Source of the DNA: Rhodococcus sp. ABRD24
GTDB taxonomy: Bacteria > Actinomycetota > Actinomycetes > Mycobacteriales > Mycobacteriaceae
Reading direction: 5' to 3'
DNA length: 64,000 bases
Assembly: GCF_004328705.1 (NCBI RefSeq)
Contig: NZ_CP035319.1
Location: forward strand, 248,001 to 312,000
Shown here: positions 26,967 through 38,355 of the stretch, piece by piece
Numbering within the stretch: the stretch's first letter is position 1
Layout: every line of letters starts with the position of its first letter
Notes under the pieces: generated by a model
Told to the model about the DNA's origin: nothing
Databases searched by the model: none
The model's input: only the letters and a program-made list of their open reading frames with translations
Position numbers and translations under genes: made by a program

Positions 26967-29900
26967 ATGACGCGAGTCGCAATAGACCGCCGCCGATTCG
27001 ATGCGGCGATCTTCGACCTCGACGGTGTCGTCATCGATGCCGTGGCACTCAGGCGGGCCATCCGGTCCGAGGTGAGCGCAGTGCCGGTACGCGATTCCAC
27101 CATTGCACTGGTACGGCGGCTGCGCAGCGCAGGCGTCGGAACGGCCGTCGTCTCGGCGCGGCGCAACTGCGCGCAGATCCTGGACGCTGCGGGCATCGGC
27201 GACCTGTTCGACGTTCGAGTCGACGCCGCGGTGGCCGACGAACTGGGACTCCCTGACGTCCCCGACCCGGCCGTGCTGGTCGAGGCGACCCACCGGCTCG
27301 GCACTGCGCCCGCCCGGACCGTGGTCATCGATAACACGGAGCTCGGCGTCGCGGCCGGCAGACGTGGCGGTTTCGCGCTCGTGATCGGCGTCGACCAAGC
27401 GCACGACGGCGACGCGCTGCGCCGTGCCGGTGCCCACGTGGTGGTCGCGGACTCTGCCGACATCGACATTCCCACCAGCGACCACCGGATCTCGGAGCTC
27501 CCGCACGCACTGACATCGCGCCACCAATCGACCACCATCCTGCGCACTCGACGACCCGTGGTGTTCCTCGACTTCGACGGCACCCTCGCAAACATCGTCA
27601 ACGATCCCGACGCGGCTGCGCTTGTCGACGGCATGTCAACCGAGCTCGCGCGTCTGGCTCGCAACTGTCGGCTTGCCGTGATCAGCGGCCGAGATCTCAC
27701 AGACGTCCAGCGACGGGTCGGTGTGCCGGGAATCTGGTACGCAGGCAGCCACGGCTGCGAACTCCTCGGGCCTGACGGGGAGTTCCACCAGAACGACGCC
27801 GCGCTGGCGGCAGCACCGGACCTTGCGCGAGTCGCCGATTCCCTGAGGGAACGCCTCCGGGATGTTCCCGGAGTTCTGGTGGAACACAAGCGATTCGCCG
27901 TTGCCGTTCACCATCGCAACGTCGATCCGGACCGAGTAGAGGAGGTCGTCGCGGCGGTGTACGCGGCCGCGAACGGCGTGGATCGGATTCGGGTCACGAA
28001 CGGGCGCAAGGTCACCGAGATCCGCCCGGATATCGATTGGGACAAGGGCCGAGCGCTGCTCTGGGTGCTTGATCGGATGGGCGATGTGGCGGATCTACTG
28101 CCGATCTACATCGGCGACGACCTCACCGACGAGGACGCGTTCGATGCCGTCGCAACAACGGGAGTCGGGATCGTGGTCCGCCACAGCGAGCAGGGCGATC
28201 GCCGGTCTACGGCGCAGTTCGCGGTCGACAGCCCCGACGAGGTCCGCGAACTTCTGCAACGGCTCGCCGATCTACTCGGAAGCGATCCCACGACCACACC
28301 GCCACCCGACGACCCGTGGACAGTGTTCTTCGAGGGTTACGATCCGCCTACCGAGAAGCTGCGTGAAGCGATCTGCACCGTCGGGAACGGCTACTTCGCC
28401 ACCCGCGGCTGCACGCCCGAATCTCGGGCCGACGCCGTGCACTACCCGGGAACCTACGCGGCCGGGATCTTCAACCGACTACGCGACGAGATCGCGGGGA
28501 ACACGATCGAGAACGAGAGCATGGTCAACCTGCCGAACTGGTTGCCCGTCACGTTCCGCACCGAGCGAGCCGCCTGGTTCGACATCGACTCGGCAGAATT
28601 GCTCGACTACCGGCAATACCTCGATCTTCGCCGGGCGGTTCTCACCCGGCGGTTCCGGATCCGCGACGAGGCCGGGCACGTCACTTCCGTCGTCCAGCGG
28701 AGATTCGTCGCGATGAACCTTCCGCATGCCTGCGCCCTCGAGACGACGTTCGTGGCCGAGAACTGGTCCGGTCGTCTCGAGATTCGCTCGGTGTTGGATG
28801 CTGCGGTCGAGAACACCCTCGTCGAGCGCTATCGCCAGCTCTCGGGCCGGCACCTCGAACCACTACAGGCAACTGAGCTCACTGCAGACTCGGTGCTGCT
28901 CGCGGTTCAGACGAACCGATCACGAATTCCGGTGGCGATGGCGGCCCGAAGCACGCTGTGGAACGGCGACGAGCGCATCGCCGGCTCGTATCGACTCGTC
29001 GACGACGACGGCCAGATCGGCCACGACATCACCGTCGACGTCGAAGCGAACAGGTCCGTGACACTGGAGAAGCTGGTGACCGTGTTCACCGGACGCGATC
29101 ATGCAGTCTCCGAGCCATCCGACGAAGCCGCCCGCTGGCTGGCCCGCCTGACCCGATTCGACGAAGTGCTCGACGGTCACGTGCTGGCCTGGGCGCGGTT
29201 GTGGGACAACCTCGGAATCGAGCTCGAGGGCCACGGTCACGCCCTGCGCATCGTTCGGCTCCACCTGCTTCAGATGCTGCAGACGGTCTCCCCCAACACC
29301 GCCGACCTGGATGTCGGTGTTCCTGCACGAGGCCTGCACGGTGAGGCCTACCGCGGGCACATCTTCTGGGACGAACTCTTCGTATTCCCGGTGCTGAACC
29401 TGCGACTGCCCACTCTCACCCGATCGTTGCTGCGGTACCGCTACCGTCGCCTGCGTGAGGCCCGGCGAGCGGCGAGCGAGGCGGGCCATGCCGGAGCGAT
29501 GTTCCCGTGGCAGTCCGGTAGCGACGGGCGCGAGGAAAGCCAGCAGCTGCACCTCAATCCCCGGTCCGGGCGCTGGAACCCGGACCCGAGCCGACTCCAG
29601 CACCATATCGGGATCGCAGTCGCCTACAACGTGTGGCAGTACTACCAGGTGACGGGTGATCTGGAGTTCCTCATCGAATTCGGCGCCGAGATGCTGTTGG
29701 AAATCGCCCGGTTCTATGCCGGTCGCGCCACCTACGACGAGACCCGCGACCGGTACACCATCCGCGGCGTCATCGGCCCCGACGAGTTCCATGCCGGTTA
29801 TCCGGGCGCCCCCTACGCGGGCATCGACAACAACGCGTACACCAACGTCATGTCGGTGTGGGTGATCCTGCGGGCCATAGAGGCGCTCGACCAAATCCCG

Positions 29901-30692
29901 TTGCAGATCAGATCGGACCTGACACAAGCCCTCGGGCTCCATGCCCAGGAGATCGCGCGATGGGAGGCAATCACCCACACCATGTTCGTTCCGTTCCACG
30001 ACCGTGTCATCAGCCAGTTCGAGGGGTACGAGAACCTGGCCGAGTTGGATTGGGACAGCTACGGCCGACAGTACGGCGACATCCAGCGTCTCGACCGGAT
30101 CCTCGAGGCAGAGGGCGACGACGTCAACTGTTACCGCGCCTCGAAGCAAGCCGACGTTCTGATGCTGTTCTACCTGCTGTCCGCCGACGAGTTGCGCGAA
30201 CTTCTCGAGCGACTCGGCTACGAACTCCCGGGCGAAGCCATCCCGCGGACCATCGATTACTACCTGGCACGGACATCACATGGCTCGACTCTCAGTGGAG
30301 TCGTGCACTCGTGGGTGCTGGCACGAGCCAACCGCGATCAGGCCATCGACTTCTTCGACCGAGTGCTCAAGTCCGACATCGCCGATATCCAAGGCGGTAC
30401 GACCTCGGAGGGTATCCATCTGGCCGCCATGGCCGGGAGCGTCGACCTGGTGCAACGGTGCTTCTCCGGAATGGAGGCTCGCGGGGGCCGATTGGTGTTC
30501 ACACCCCTCTGGCCGGAAGCACTCGGAACACTCGAATTTCCCATCTACTACCGGGGACACCGACTCCGACTACAAATCAGTGGCCGACAAGTACAGGTCA
30601 GTGCCGCAGCGGGGAACCAGCCTCCGATCGAGATCGAGTGCCGGGGCCAGGTTGCGCAATTACATCCGGGTTCGACGGTACAGCTGAGCTAG
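26967..30692 (+). CDS. HAD phosphatase - trehalose-6-phosphate phosphatase - GH65 fusion (OtsB1-like)
   Basis: A 1241-residue three-domain protein like M. tuberculosis Rv2006 (OtsB1). Residues about 12-170 are a HAD domain of beta-phosphoglucomutase type (FDLDG at 16-20). Residues about 195-440 are a trehalose-phosphatase domain (LDFDGTLANI with DFDGT at 202-206, ISGRDLTDVQ, IYIGDDLTDEDAF). Residues about 455-1240 are glycoside hydrolase family 65, with GVIGPDEFH giving the presumed general-acid Glu near 940. The combination suggests dephosphorylating trehalose-6-P and phosphorolysing trehalose or another alpha-glucoside in one polypeptide; actual activity is unproven, and the mycobacterial homologue is not the main T6P phosphatase. 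No strong ribosome-binding site precedes ATG 26967. Confidence 0.9.
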   Translation: MTRVAIDRRRFDAAIFDLDGVVIDAVALRRAIRSEVSAVPVRDSTIALVRRLRSAGVGTAVVSARRNCAQILDAAGIGDLFDVRVDAAVADELGLPDVPDPAVLVEATHRLGTAPARTVVIDNTELGVAAGRRGGFALVIGVDQAHDGDALRRAGAHVVVADSADIDIPTSDHRISELPHALTSRHQSTTILRTRRPVVFLDFDGTLANIVNDPDAAALVDGMSTELARLARNCRLAVISGRDLTDVQRRVGVPGIWYAGSHGCELLGPDGEFHQNDAALAAAPDLARVADSLRERLRDVPGVLVEHKRFAVAVHHRNVDPDRVEEVVAAVYAAANGVDRIRVTNGRKVTEIRPDIDWDKGRALLWVLDRMGDVADLLPIYIGDDLTDEDAFDAVATTGVGIVVRHSEQGDRRSTAQFAVDSPDEVRELLQRLADLLGSDPTTTPPPDDPWTVFFEGYDPPTEKLREAICTVGNGYFATRGCTPESRADAVHYPGTYAAGIFNRLRDEIAGNTIENESMVNLPNWLPVTFRTERAAWFDIDSAELLDYRQYLDLRRAVLTRRFRIRDEAGHVTSVVQRRFVAMNLPHACALETTFVAENWSGRLEIRSVLDAAVENTLVERYRQLSGRHLEPLQATELTADSVLLAVQTNRSRIPVAMAARSTLWNGDERIAGSYRLVDDDGQIGHDITVDVEANRSVTLEKLVTVFTGRDHAVSEPSDEAARWLARLTRFDEVLDGHVLAWARLWDNLGIELEGHGHALRIVRLHLLQMLQTVSPNTADLDVGVPARGLHGEAYRGHIFWDELFVFPVLNLRLPTLTRSLLRYRYRRLREARRAASEAGHAGAMFPWQSGSDGREESQQLHLNPRSGRWNPDPSRLQHHIGIAVAYNVWQYYQVTGDLEFLIEFGAEMLLEIARFYAGRATYDETRDRYTIRGVIGPDEFHAGYPGAPYAGIDNNAYTNVMSVWVILRAIEALDQIPLQIRSDLTQALGLHAQEIARWEAITHTMFVPFHDRVISQFEGYENLAELDWDSYGRQYGDIQRLDRILEAEGDDVNCYRASKQADVLMLFYLLSADELRELLERLGYELPGEAIPRTIDYYLARTSHGSTLSGVVHSWVLARANRDQAIDFFDRVLKSDIADIQGGTTSEGIHLAAMAGSVDLVQRCFSGMEARGGRLVFTPLWPEALGTLEFPIYYRGHRLRLQISGRQVQVSAAAGNQPPIEIECRGQVAQLHPGSTVQLS

Positions 30693-30758
30693 CGACCATC
30701 TGCCGGATCCCGTCAGCATGGATACGGTGGAACAGAAACCTAGGTTGGGAGGCCGTCC

Positions 30759-31649
30759 ATGATCGTTCGCCGTATTGCCCGCCCGCTGCTGTCCTCCGTC
30801 TTCATCGCCGGCGGAATCGACACGCTCCGCAGTCCCGCCCCGAAAGCACAGGCCGCCACGCCGTTCCTGGAGAAGAGCGTCGAGACACTGCCCGCCACCG
30901 TGACGGACCGGATCCCGCCCGATCCCGAAACACTCGTCAAGATCAACGCCGCGATCCAGGTCGGGGCCGGAGCGCTGCTCGCCGTGGGGAAGGCTCCCCG
31001 GGTGGCGTCACTGGTACTGGCAGGCACACTTGTGCCCACGACGTTGGCCGGTCACGACTTCTGGAACGCAGACGACCCACAGCAGCGCGCGATTCAGCGC
31101 ATGCAGTTCTTCAAGAACATGACGATGCTCGGGGGGCTGCTGATTGCCGCGGTCGACACGGAGGCGAAGCCATCGCTCGGATGGCGTGGGCGCCGGGCCG
31201 CCCGCAAGGCACAGGCGTCGGTCGCGGAGACCGCGGAGAGACTGTCGAACAACGACAACCGCAATTCCGGCCACGGTCGGCAACTCGTATCCGACCGGGC
31301 CCGGCTCGCGGCGGAGCACGCCGGTGAGCGCAGCAGCGAACTGCTCGACACGGCCCGCCACCGCGGCGCTGCCCTCGCCCATCTCGCCAAGGAACGTGGC
31401 GCCGAGCTCACGGATGTCGCCCGCGAACGCGGCCCGGCACTCGCCGAGCTCGCTCGCGAACGCGGTCCCGTCCTAGCCGAGATCGCCCGCGAACGCGGGA
31501 CCGAACTGGCACAGATCGCACGCGAACGTGGCAGCGAGTGGGCGACGACGGCCTCCGTGCAAGGGGAGACGTTGAGCCGGCAAGCCCGCAAGCGTGCTGA
31601 GCGAGCGCTGGCAGCGGCTCGCGCCAAGGCCGCCGAACTCCAGGACTGA
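30759..31649 (+). CDS. DoxX-like membrane protein with C-terminal 11-residue repeats
   Basis: A 296-residue protein. The first 145 residues resemble the DoxX family: N-terminal RRIARPLLSSVFIAGGIDTL, then hydrophobic helices near 65-95 and 125-140. The rest is a long alanine/arginine/glutamate helix with at least five contiguous 11-residue units of the form hARERGxxLAx (for example VARERGPALAE, LARERGPVLAE, IARERGTELAQ). Eleven-residue periodicity gives an amphipathic helix suited to lying on membranes or forming a right-handed coiled coil. AGGTTGGGAGG precedes ATG 30759. The coupling of DoxX to such a tail is unusual; function unknown. Confidence 0.85.
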   Translation: MIVRRIARPLLSSVFIAGGIDTLRSPAPKAQAATPFLEKSVETLPATVTDRIPPDPETLVKINAAIQVGAGALLAVGKAPRVASLVLAGTLVPTTLAGHDFWNADDPQQRAIQRMQFFKNMTMLGGLLIAAVDTEAKPSLGWRGRRAARKAQASVAETAERLSNNDNRNSGHGRQLVSDRARLAAEHAGERSSELLDTARHRGAALAHLAKERGAELTDVARERGPALAELARERGPVLAEIARERGTELAQIARERGSEWATTASVQGETLSRQARKRAERALAAARAKAAELQD

Positions 31650-31749
31650 TCGCACCGCGGGACCGGGCCCCAGCGATTCTGCGGCGGCGTTGAGCGCGCA
31701 CTAGACTGTTTTGGCGCTTTTCACGTCGTTCCCGAACCTAGGAGACCTC

Positions 31750-34032
31750 TTGCCGGACGAGGCCCGCGTGCACCCCGATCTCGAACACGAGCAGGGGTAT
31801 CTGTCGATGCTCTACGAGCGTCTCGACAGGCTTCGCGCGTACGCGTCGACCCGCCTGAGCCGGGTGTTGCTCGAGTCGGGCGGCACCCCGCAGGCTCGCA
31901 GCGAACGCGAGTCGTTCAGCCAGATGTACACCGAGGATCTGGCGCGCTACGACGCCGCGGAGAACGGATTGTGCTTCGGTCGGATCGATCTCGACGAGGA
32001 GCAGCGGTACATCGGGCGGGTCGGAATCCTCGACGAGGCGAACGACTACGAGCCCCTGCTGCTCGACTGGCGCGCGCCGATGGCGCGACCGTTCTATCTG
32101 GCGACCCCGGCCGCACCGGATGGTGTGACCAGGCGTCGCCACATCCGCAGCCGGAGCCGCACCGTCACCGGAATCAACGACGAGTTCCTCGACCTCGCCT
32201 CCGCCGAGGCGAACGGCGCCGCTTCCGGCGCAGGCGGGGTCGCGGGCGAAAGTGCGCTGCTGTCGGCCCTCAACGCCGCCCGGACCGGTCAGATGCACGA
32301 CATCGTCGAGACGATCCAGAGCGAGCAGGACGCGATTATCCGCTCGACCCACAAGAGTGTGCTGGTCGTCCAGGGCGGGCCCGGAACCGGCAAGACGGCC
32401 GTCGCGCTGCATCGCGCCGCCTACCTGCTGTACACCTACCGCCAGCAGCTCGCGAAGGCCGGCGTCCTCATCATCGGACCGAACGAGACCTTCCTGGACT
32501 ACATCAGTCAGGTGCTGCCCTCCCTCGGCGAGACCGGTGTGCTGCTGTCGACCATCGGCGACCTCTACCCCGGAGTCCGCGCCGCGCGGGAGGACACACT
32601 GGCGGCCGGGGAAATCAAGGGCTCACTGGCGATGATCGAGATTCTGAAGAAGGCGGTGCGGGACCGACAAGAAGTCCCGAAGGCCCCGATCGAGCTCCGG
32701 TTCGACACCTATCCCGTGACGATCGACCGCAAGATCGTCACCCGTGCGCGGGGACGGGCCCGTTCGTCGCGCCGCCCACACAATCTGGCACGCCCGATCT
32801 TCGTCTCCGCCGTCATCGAGGCACTCGCACAGCAGCTCGCCGACACGCTCGGTGCCAATGTCGTCGACGGCGGCAATCTGCTCAGCCGTGAGGACGTCGC
32901 AGACATGCGGGACGAGATGCGCGAGGATCCCGCGATCATGGCGGCGCTCGACGACCTCTGGCCCGACCTCACCCCACAGCAGGTGCTCACAGATCTGCTC
33001 CGATCGCCGAAGCGATTGGCGGATGCGGCCGCCGAGCTCACCGACGACGAGCGCGCAACTCTGCTGCGGACTGAGGGTGTCGGGTTCAGCGCCGCCGACG
33101 CACCGCTGCTCGATGAGCTCGCCGAGCTCCTGGGTGTGGATGACGCAGCCGAACGCGAGCGCGCCCAACGCCGGTGGCGTGCTCAGATCGCGGATGCCCA
33201 AGGCGCGCTGGACATCCTCACGGGCTCGGCACCGCAGGACCTCGAGGACGAGCTCGATCCCGAGATCCTCATGGCTTACGACCTGATCGATGCCAGCCAG
33301 CTCGCCGAACGTCAGGATCTCGGCCAGCGCCAGACCACCGCCGAGCGCGCCGCGTCGGACCGCACGTGGACCTACGGGCATGTGATCGTCGACGAGGCCC
33401 AGGAGCTCTCCGAGATGGCCTGGCGGATGTTGATGCGCCGCATCCCCAACCGCTGGATGACTCTGGTCGGCGACATCGCCCAAACTGGTGATCCCGCAGG
33501 AAGCTCGTCCTGGCAGGACGTCCTGGCACCCTATGTCGCACAGCGGTGGAAGCTGACCGAACTCACCGTGAACTACCGGACACCTGCGGAAATCATGGAA
33601 CTCGCGCACCGGGTACTCGAGGAGATCGATCCGAATCAGACGGTGCCGCGTTCGGTCCGCGACTCCGGATTCTCACCGTGGGCGGAACGGGTGGACGCGG
33701 ATGCTGTTGTCGACGAGGTTCGACGACAGGTCGCAGCTGAGACGGGACCGGGCCTGACCGCAGTCCTTGCGGGTCACGAGCACGTCGCGGCCCTGGCTGA
33801 CCTTCGCTCGGATTCGGTGAGCGTGCTGACCGTCAAGGACGCGAAGGGGCTGGAATTCGATTCGGTTCTGATCGTCGAACCACAGGACCTCCTCGACGAG
33901 TCGCCGCGCGGCATCAATGACCTGTACGTTGCTCTCACCCGCGCGACTCAACGCCTCGGGATAGTGCACTCGCGGCCCCTGCCGGCCGTCTTGGAGGCGT
34001 TAGGCGATCCGGTAACAGCGCCGCGCGTCTGA
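31750..34032 (+). CDS. HelD/HelR-like UvrD-family helicase, RNA polymerase recycling factor
   Basis: SF1 helicase-like ATPase of the HelD class, which in actinobacteria binds and clears RNA polymerase and, in HelR forms, confers rifamycin tolerance. From the TTG at 31750, four bases after AGGAGA, it has 760 residues. It starts with the coiled-coil arm (EQGYLSMLYERLDRLRAYAS), then Walker A GGPGTGKTAVALHRAAYLL near residue 210, DEAQ box VIVDEAQELSEM near 547, NYRTPAEI, TVKDAKGLEFDSVL and YVALTRATQRLGI. A TTG further upstream (31711) is also in frame but lacks a ribosome-binding site. No rifamycin-associated palindrome was found upstream. Confidence 0.9.
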   Translation: MPDEARVHPDLEHEQGYLSMLYERLDRLRAYASTRLSRVLLESGGTPQARSERESFSQMYTEDLARYDAAENGLCFGRIDLDEEQRYIGRVGILDEANDYEPLLLDWRAPMARPFYLATPAAPDGVTRRRHIRSRSRTVTGINDEFLDLASAEANGAASGAGGVAGESALLSALNAARTGQMHDIVETIQSEQDAIIRSTHKSVLVVQGGPGTGKTAVALHRAAYLLYTYRQQLAKAGVLIIGPNETFLDYISQVLPSLGETGVLLSTIGDLYPGVRAAREDTLAAGEIKGSLAMIEILKKAVRDRQEVPKAPIELRFDTYPVTIDRKIVTRARGRARSSRRPHNLARPIFVSAVIEALAQQLADTLGANVVDGGNLLSREDVADMRDEMREDPAIMAALDDLWPDLTPQQVLTDLLRSPKRLADAAAELTDDERATLLRTEGVGFSAADAPLLDELAELLGVDDAAERERAQRRWRAQIADAQGALDILTGSAPQDLEDELDPEILMAYDLIDASQLAERQDLGQRQTTAERAASDRTWTYGHVIVDEAQELSEMAWRMLMRRIPNRWMTLVGDIAQTGDPAGSSSWQDVLAPYVAQRWKLTELTVNYRTPAEIMELAHRVLEEIDPNQTVPRSVRDSGFSPWAERVDADAVVDEVRRQVAAETGPGLTAVLAGHEHVAALADLRSDSVSVLTVKDAKGLEFDSVLIVEPQDLLDESPRGINDLYVALTRATQRLGIVHSRPLPAVLEALGDPVTAPRV

Positions 34033-34121
34033 TCAGAGAACCCGAAGCGGACGATGTACCGTGCCTAGGGCGTCAACCCGACGGGTCGGCGTTCCCCCGA
34101 CGAACGAGAACGGGAATCATC

Positions 34122-34544
34122 GTGGCCGCACCGCTTCGCTACCGCCGCCGAACGCGTACAGCGCTGACCGCCGTGGTCAGCGCACTCGCGGTGTGTGCAG
34201 CGATCAGTAGCTGTGCCGCGGCGCCGACCGTCGACACCGCCGCAGCGCCGGCTCCAGTACCGCCAGCCGAGTCCGTGGCCCCCACACCGGTCATCGATCC
34301 GCGCACCACCGCATACGAACAAGCGCTGCTCGACGGCGGCCTCCCCGCCGTCGTTCCTGCCTCGACTCTGCGCGCGCTCCTGGACGCAACCTGCCGGCAC
34401 CTTGCGGGAGGTACGCCGGAACCGGCGATCCTCGAGCAGCTGCGGCCCATCGCCGGATACGCCGCCAGCCTGTCCGGCGGACGCCTCACCGGTGAGGCCG
34501 CCGCGCAACTCATGTTGCGGGCGGCCCGCACGGATCTCTGTTGA
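34122..34544 (+). CDS. Putative lipoprotein, DUF732-like
   Basis: A 140-residue exported protein starting at GTG 34122. The basic start MAAPLRYRRRTRT, hydrophobic ALTAVVSALAVCAAI and ISSC at residues 28-31 form a lipoprotein signal peptide with a slightly atypical lipobox. After a Pro/Ala linker, the domain TAYEQALLDGGLP...ATCRHLAGG...LTGEAAAQLMLRAARTDLC has the DUF732 pattern, with two cysteines (one at the very C-terminus) that could form the conserved disulfide. It is probably cell-envelope attached. Family function is unknown. Confidence 0.7.
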   Translation: MAAPLRYRRRTRTALTAVVSALAVCAAISSCAAAPTVDTAAAPAPVPPAESVAPTPVIDPRTTAYEQALLDGGLPAVVPASTLRALLDATCRHLAGGTPEPAILEQLRPIAGYAASLSGGRLTGEAAAQLMLRAARTDLC

Positions 34545-34554
34545 CGTCGCCCAC

Positions 34555-35007
34555 TCAGCGAACAGTGTGCACGATCAACACATCTGATGTCGATTTGCGT
34601 GCGGCGTCCGACGGCACGGACCCCAGCAGGCGTCCGGTCAGGGTGTTGAGTCCCCGGTTGCCGATCACCAGCAGATCCGCTTCCACCTCGTCGACGAGGG
34701 CGAGCAGAGAATCGACCGGCGCACCCACTATTGCCCGCTCGACGATATTCTTGGCACCCGCTGCGGTAGCCCGCTCACGCGCCGTTCGTAGGATCTCGTA
34801 GGTAGGCGCAGACCCGGTGACCTGGTACGCATCCTCGCGCAGCGTGTCCGCCGCCGACTCCATGTCCTTGGGGTCTGCCGGGTAGTAGGCGCATGCGATC
34901 ACCAGCTTCGCCTCGGCGTCACCTGCGAGTGCGGCGGCCTTCTCGACTGCACGCAATGACGAATCCGATCCATCGGTTCCGACGACGACGGTCCGGTAGG
35001 CGCTCAT
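34555..35007 (-). CDS. Universal stress protein (UspA family)
   Basis: A single-domain, 150-residue Usp. It opens with the strand VVVGTDGSDSS and has the ATP-binding signature GNRGLNTLTGRLLGSVP (G-x2-G-x9-G-S) near residue 116, so it belongs to the nucleotide-binding class. Such proteins support survival in stationary or hypoxic phase, and in mycobacteria several are DosR-controlled. It converges with the lipoprotein gene, 10 bases apart. GAGGAATG-type sequence precedes ATG 35007. Confidence 0.93.
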   Translation of the reverse strand: MSAYRTVVVGTDGSDSSLRAVEKAAALAGDAEAKLVIACAYYPADPKDMESAADTLREDAYQVTGSAPTYEILRTARERATAAGAKNIVERAIVGAPVDSLLALVDEVEADLLVIGNRGLNTLTGRLLGSVPSDAARKSTSDVLIVHTVR

Positions 35008-35203
35008 TCATTCCTCCATGTGTGCGTGTTTTCGAGGACGGTGACTGCAGTGCCCTGTTCGACCGATATCACCGCTCGCTGCGCTGACAGTAGCCGTATC
35101 TGCGCAGAGCCAGGCGGAATTGCGGCACAATATGCCTCATCCCCCGGTGGACGACCCACCCCAGGCACCATTTCACCACGGACTGCGCGGAACGGGACCA
35201 CCC

Positions 35204-36076
35204 CTAGCGCGATTCGCCGTAGCGCGGCCCGAAGAACGTCTGGGGGAACACCCCCGACGCGAGCACAGCGTCGCGCCATGGTCCGGCGAGCTCCGCAAGG
35301 CGGGCCGCGCCGTCCTCGCCCAGCCCGGTCCAGGGAGCCGATGCCAGCTCGTCGGTGAGATCCTCGACGACCTCGCGCAATTCGCGACCGTCGTCGGTGA
35401 GCTCGCCGCGGGCGTCCAGGAGCTCACGGTCATGGAGCCGCGCAACAGCGGCGTCCCATTGTTCCTGGGTCCAGCCGCGCCGAGTGAGCGCGAACTTCTT
35501 TTGCGGGCCGACTCCTGCCACCGTGTGTGTGATCAACGCCTCGAGTCCGCTGAGCCCGGCCGTCTGCAGCGCCGCGATGTGCCCATCACCGCGGTACTCG
35601 CGCAGCAGTGTGAGCGCATGCCACAGCACGAGATGCGGTGGCTCCGGCCACTCCAGCGCCGCATACCCCGCGTACAGAGGACGTCCGTCGACACCCGGAA
35701 TCGACTGTGCGGCTATCGCCGCGAGCTGGGCCGCCTCCGCCAGCTCCGTCGAGCCGATCACCGCTTCTCCGAAGAGCCGGCGATACGCCGTATCGACACC
35801 GCGATACCGTGCGCGCGTGATCTCTTTCGGGTCCACGAGCTTCCACGCCCGCGGCACAACCTCCTCGATCAGCGCGGGGTTGAAGTTGTAGAACGTCGCG
35901 GCGACGACGCCCGCCCCCACGGCACCCATCGGCGCGGCGCGGCCTGCGAAGTACGTCATCCACGCCGGTTCCAAACCGGCGTCGACCAGTTCGCGTTCCA
36001 CCTCCGGCGCGAAGTAGGCCAGCGAGTGAAGTAAGTCGAGCGACCGGGCGGTGCGACCCGAAACCTGTACGTCCAT
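35204..36076 (-). CDS. SCO6745-family protein
   Basis: A 290-residue soluble protein of the SCO6745 (SalK-like) family common in actinobacteria. Family traits: SLAYFAPEVERELVDAGLEPAWMTYFAGRAAPMG at the N-terminus, ATFYNFNPALI, and the winged-helix-like C-terminal segment GWTQEQWDAAVARLHDRELLDARGELTDDGRELR. This C-terminal part resembles a MarR-type fold, but no DNA-binding role is established. It ends 19 bases upstream of the uvrB stop side as the next co-directional gene; 35008-35203 downstream holds no gene I can support. Confidence 0.8.
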   Translation of the reverse strand: MDVQVSGRTARSLDLLHSLAYFAPEVERELVDAGLEPAWMTYFAGRAAPMGAVGAGVVAATFYNFNPALIEEVVPRAWKLVDPKEITRARYRGVDTAYRRLFGEAVIGSTELAEAAQLAAIAAQSIPGVDGRPLYAGYAALEWPEPPHLVLWHALTLLREYRGDGHIAALQTAGLSGLEALITHTVAGVGPQKKFALTRRGWTQEQWDAAVARLHDRELLDARGELTDDGRELREVVEDLTDELASAPWTGLGEDGAARLAELAGPWRDAVLASGVFPQTFFGPRYGESR

Positions 36077-36095
36077 GGGTCAGAACGTTAGCGCG

Positions 36096-38252
<2,157 letters not shown>

Positions 38253-38355
38253 GATCCCAGGGTATGCGTAGCCTCTGACAAGTTCCGATAACGCCTGCCG
38301 GCAGGGACCCCGATCGGCGCTGTCCCGGCACGCGATTGCCTGTACTTTCTGCTGT

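Noticed and set aside
26743..26970. 75-codon plus-strand frame just before the OtsB1-type gene, overlapping its start
   Set aside because: Although the stop overlaps the next ATG, there is no ribosome-binding site or recognisable sequence, and it occupies the divergent promoter region.
28920..30149. 409-codon minus-strand frame opposite the GH65 domain
   Set aside because: Shadow; the plus strand has clear catalytic motifs throughout.
31650..31749. Rifamycin-associated element upstream of the HelD-like gene
   Set aside because: No 19-bp palindrome of the expected form is present.
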